This document shows, one piece after another, positions 62,461-64,000 of a stretch of DNA of 64,000 bases (position 1 is the first letter of the stretch; the number at the start of each line of letters is the position of its first letter). Below the pieces are notes generated by a model. That model had not been told where the DNA came from. It made no database searches and saw only the letters and a list, made by a program, of their open reading frames with translations. Source of the stretch: Paeniroseomonas aquatica (GTDB taxonomy: Bacteria > Pseudomonadota > Alphaproteobacteria > Acetobacterales > Acetobacteraceae). The position numbers and the translations under genes were made by a program. The DNA lies in the NCBI RefSeq assembly GCF_030409335.1, contig NZ_JAUFPN010000107.1:48856-112855 (forward strand), given 5' to 3'.

Positions 62461-62665
62461 AGGCGCAGGTCTCCGGCCGTTTTCAGCCACGACCTTGACG
62501 GTTTGATCTCGGAACAAGGCCGGATTTTCTCTCCGAAATGCCGGAGACTCTCCGGACCTTGAGGGTAGCTCGGTTTAACCCTCAAGCTTTATCGCGTTGA
62601 AAATGCACGATTTTCGTACGTAGCGCCGGCCGATTATTCAGTGTGTCGACCGCCTGCCGGTCGAA
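62461..62665. repeat. Post-tRNA repeat, copy B, with covarying hairpin
   Basis: This copy aligns with 24841-25045. Its hairpin is CTTGAGGGT (62558-62566) and ACCCTCAAG (62578-62586) around an 11-base loop. Compared with copy A one pair has changed on both sides (G-C at 24942/24962 to A-T at 62562/62582), and an extra T-A pair closes the stem. Upstream at 62409-62418 is GCTCCAGTCG, identical to the tRNA 3' end plus four bases. The about 580 bases from 62205 to 62784 hold no supported gene. Confidence 0.7.
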
Positions 62666-62784
62666 GTTGTGAGCAGATTAGCGTCTCCACCCCCCCCCAA
62701 GATTTTGCCCCTCGCAAAGCCCTGACAGACCACCTGCGTTGACCCCGACAGCACTCCTGCGTCCATCTGTCCTACTCGCGCCGC

Positions 62785-63717
62785 TCAGCCGGCCTGCCGA
62801 CGCGTCTCCTCCGCGGCCAGTGGTGCTACGGGCCGCCGGACTACCAAAGCGATTGCGCCCAGCACGCAGACCAGGGCCGCCACGTCAAAGGGGCCGATCG
62901 CGCGCTGCACGAGCACCGCGCTGCTGGCGACGCCGAGGCAGGGCACCACCAGCAGCGACAGGCTGGCGACGCTGGCCTTCAGCCGCCCCACCACGGGGAA
63001 CCACGCGGCATAGGCGAGGGCATTGGCGAAAATGATCATGTAGAACAGGCCGAACAGTCCGCGCCCCGCATCCGGGTGCAGGTATGTATGGTCGTACAGC
63101 AGCAGCCACACCACAAAGGCCAGTGGCGTTCCCAGCAGCAGCTGCCAGGCCGTGATCAGCAGCACGGGGCTGCGGAAGCGAAGCTTCTTGCTGAGCACCG
63201 TGCCAGCGCCGAAGGTGGCGCCCGCCACCAGACCCAGCGTTACGCCGAGACCGCTCGGGCCCTCAGGCCCCATGGTGCCGGTCAGCACCAGCAGAACGGA
63301 CGCAAGCCCGAGGCCGAGTGCCATCAGAGTACGGCGGTCCAGTCGCTCTCCCAGCACCGGCACCGCGAGCAGCGAAGCCCAGAGCGGCATGGTGTAGTTT
63401 AGGATGGCAGCCTGCCCCGGTCCGACCAGCATCACCCCGGCGATCAGCGCGAAGGGGAAGATCACCATGATCAGCAGGCTGAGCACGAAGACGCCGCGCC
63501 ACTCCTCGCGATGCGGCAGGATGCGGCGGCCCGGGGAACGCAGGCACAGCAGCAAAAGGAGGGTCCCGGCGCCTGCATTGGCAAGCAGCCTGGCGGTGAT
63601 CAAATCCACCGCCTCCAGCGTCCAGGCCATGAAGGGATAGCTGAGACCCCAGCAGAGCCAGACGACAACCAGCAACGGCCACGTCACGCGGCGGGCTTGC
63701 CATACTTGTAGCACCAT
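62785..63717 (-). CDS. EamA/DMT-family transporter
   Basis: The 310-residue protein from ATG 63717 has ten hydrophobic helices in two EamA repeats: first WPLLVVVWLCWGLSYPFMAW and onward with LNYTMPLWASLLAVPVLGER, second from GLVAGATFGAGTVLSKKLRF. These are drug/metabolite exporters; substrate not predictable. An in-frame upstream ATG would add 25 hydrophilic residues. It lies beyond the proposed right junction, so may belong to a second element or to the chromosome. Confidence 0.88.
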   Translation of the reverse strand: MVLQVWQARRVTWPLLVVVWLCWGLSYPFMAWTLEAVDLITARLLANAGAGTLLLLLCLRSPGRRILPHREEWRGVFVLSLLIMVIFPFALIAGVMLVGPGQAAILNYTMPLWASLLAVPVLGERLDRRTLMALGLGLASVLLVLTGTMGPEGPSGLGVTLGLVAGATFGAGTVLSKKLRFRSPVLLITAWQLLLGTPLAFVVWLLLYDHTYLHPDAGRGLFGLFYMIIFANALAYAAWFPVVGRLKASVASLSLLVVPCLGVASSAVLVQRAIGPFDVAALVCVLGAIALVVRRPVAPLAAEETRRQAG

Positions 63718-64000
63718 TGCCTGTCCGACACCGCACCACCTTCGTCCGACATGCCGAGCCGCGGCTTCGCTTGAAGTAATCGCAAGATGCAATCGGCTGA
63801 CGCCTGACGGCTAACTCGCATCTCGGCAGGGGAGCGAGCTGCCGGTTGTTCCGCTGGAGGAACCGCGGCAGCCGGTTGGGCCAAGGCGACTGCAGTGCGT
63901 GTCATTTGACCCTCGTTCTGTCCGCCCGCACGACTGCACTACCGCGGCGCTGCTGTGAGATGCTAGACCAGATGTCCGCCTGAGATAGGGGTGACCCGTC
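63718..64000. other. Terminal stretch upstream of EamA gene
   Basis: About 280 bases with no supported gene. A 73-codon minus-strand frame (63684-63905) overlaps the EamA start and shows no known motif. The EamA promoter should lie here. I see no repeats or tRNA. Confidence 0.35.

Overview
The window comes from a very GC-rich alphaproteobacterial chromosome, most likely a Rhodospirillales/Acetobacteraceae relative of Roseomonas. That is inferred from the heavy G/C third-position use, several TctC/Bug-type solute-binding proteins, the ureDABCEFG-J order and the recombinase/DUF2924 cassettes. No rRNA is present to confirm it. Most genes are tightly packed, with ATGA, GTGA or TGATG overlaps.

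Region 1 (1-24.7 kb) looks like ordinary chromosome. In order it holds the end of a TctC protein, cyanase, glucokinase, prfB with its programmed +1 frameshift, and a TupA-like ATP-grasp protein behind an AT-rich spacer. A seven-gene minus-strand operon follows: a Pot-type ABC transporter, ureidoglycolate lyase, allantoinase PuuE and an NHL-repeat protein. The complete urease cluster ureDABCEFG-ureJ lies directly upstream and diverges from it, so ureide uptake, ureide breakdown and urea hydrolysis sit side by side. A phosphonoacetaldehyde hydrolase/FAD oxidoreductase pair, a globin, pdxA-pdxJ, another TctC protein, a serine hydrolase and hflX complete the region, ending at tRNA-Gly(GCC).

Region 2 (24.8-48.3 kb) is a mosaic island that starts at the 3' end of the tRNA. 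It carries a metallophosphoesterase and a three-gene ABC-3C-type conflict system (DUF4297-like nuclease, middle component, ABC ATPase with a Cys4 apex). Two copies of a serine-recombinase cassette follow, one decayed and one intact but split by an extensin-like gene, and they bracket an AT-richer winged-helix/PD-(D/E)XK nuclease gene. Next is a phage-satellite-like block: HTH protein, VirE-type primase-helicase, a long inverted array of GCGTCATGT repeats, a ParB-methyltransferase flanked by two paralogous small-terminase-like genes, and a large terminase with no structural genes after it. A secreted trypsin-like protease, a frameshifted resolvase, an intact resolvase with its DUF3489 partner, and several unknown genes end the region.

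Region 3 (48.3-62.2 kb) returns to high GC and looks like metabolic cargo: LysR and a YeiH-type exporter, a cyanide-insensitive-type cytochrome bd oxidase with its 34-residue subunit, and an operon with a beta-propeller protein, DUF305, ECF sigma, anti-sigma, sulfite dehydrogenase SorA and its cytochrome c. An RpiR regulator starts a divergent run with a membrane gene broken by an amber codon and a PAP2 phosphatase.

At 62.4-62.7 kb a diverged copy of the roughly 200 bp that follow the tRNA reappears, including the tRNA's last bases and a hairpin with a compensatory base-pair change. I read this as the junction of two related elements stacked at the same tRNA. An EamA transporter closes the window.
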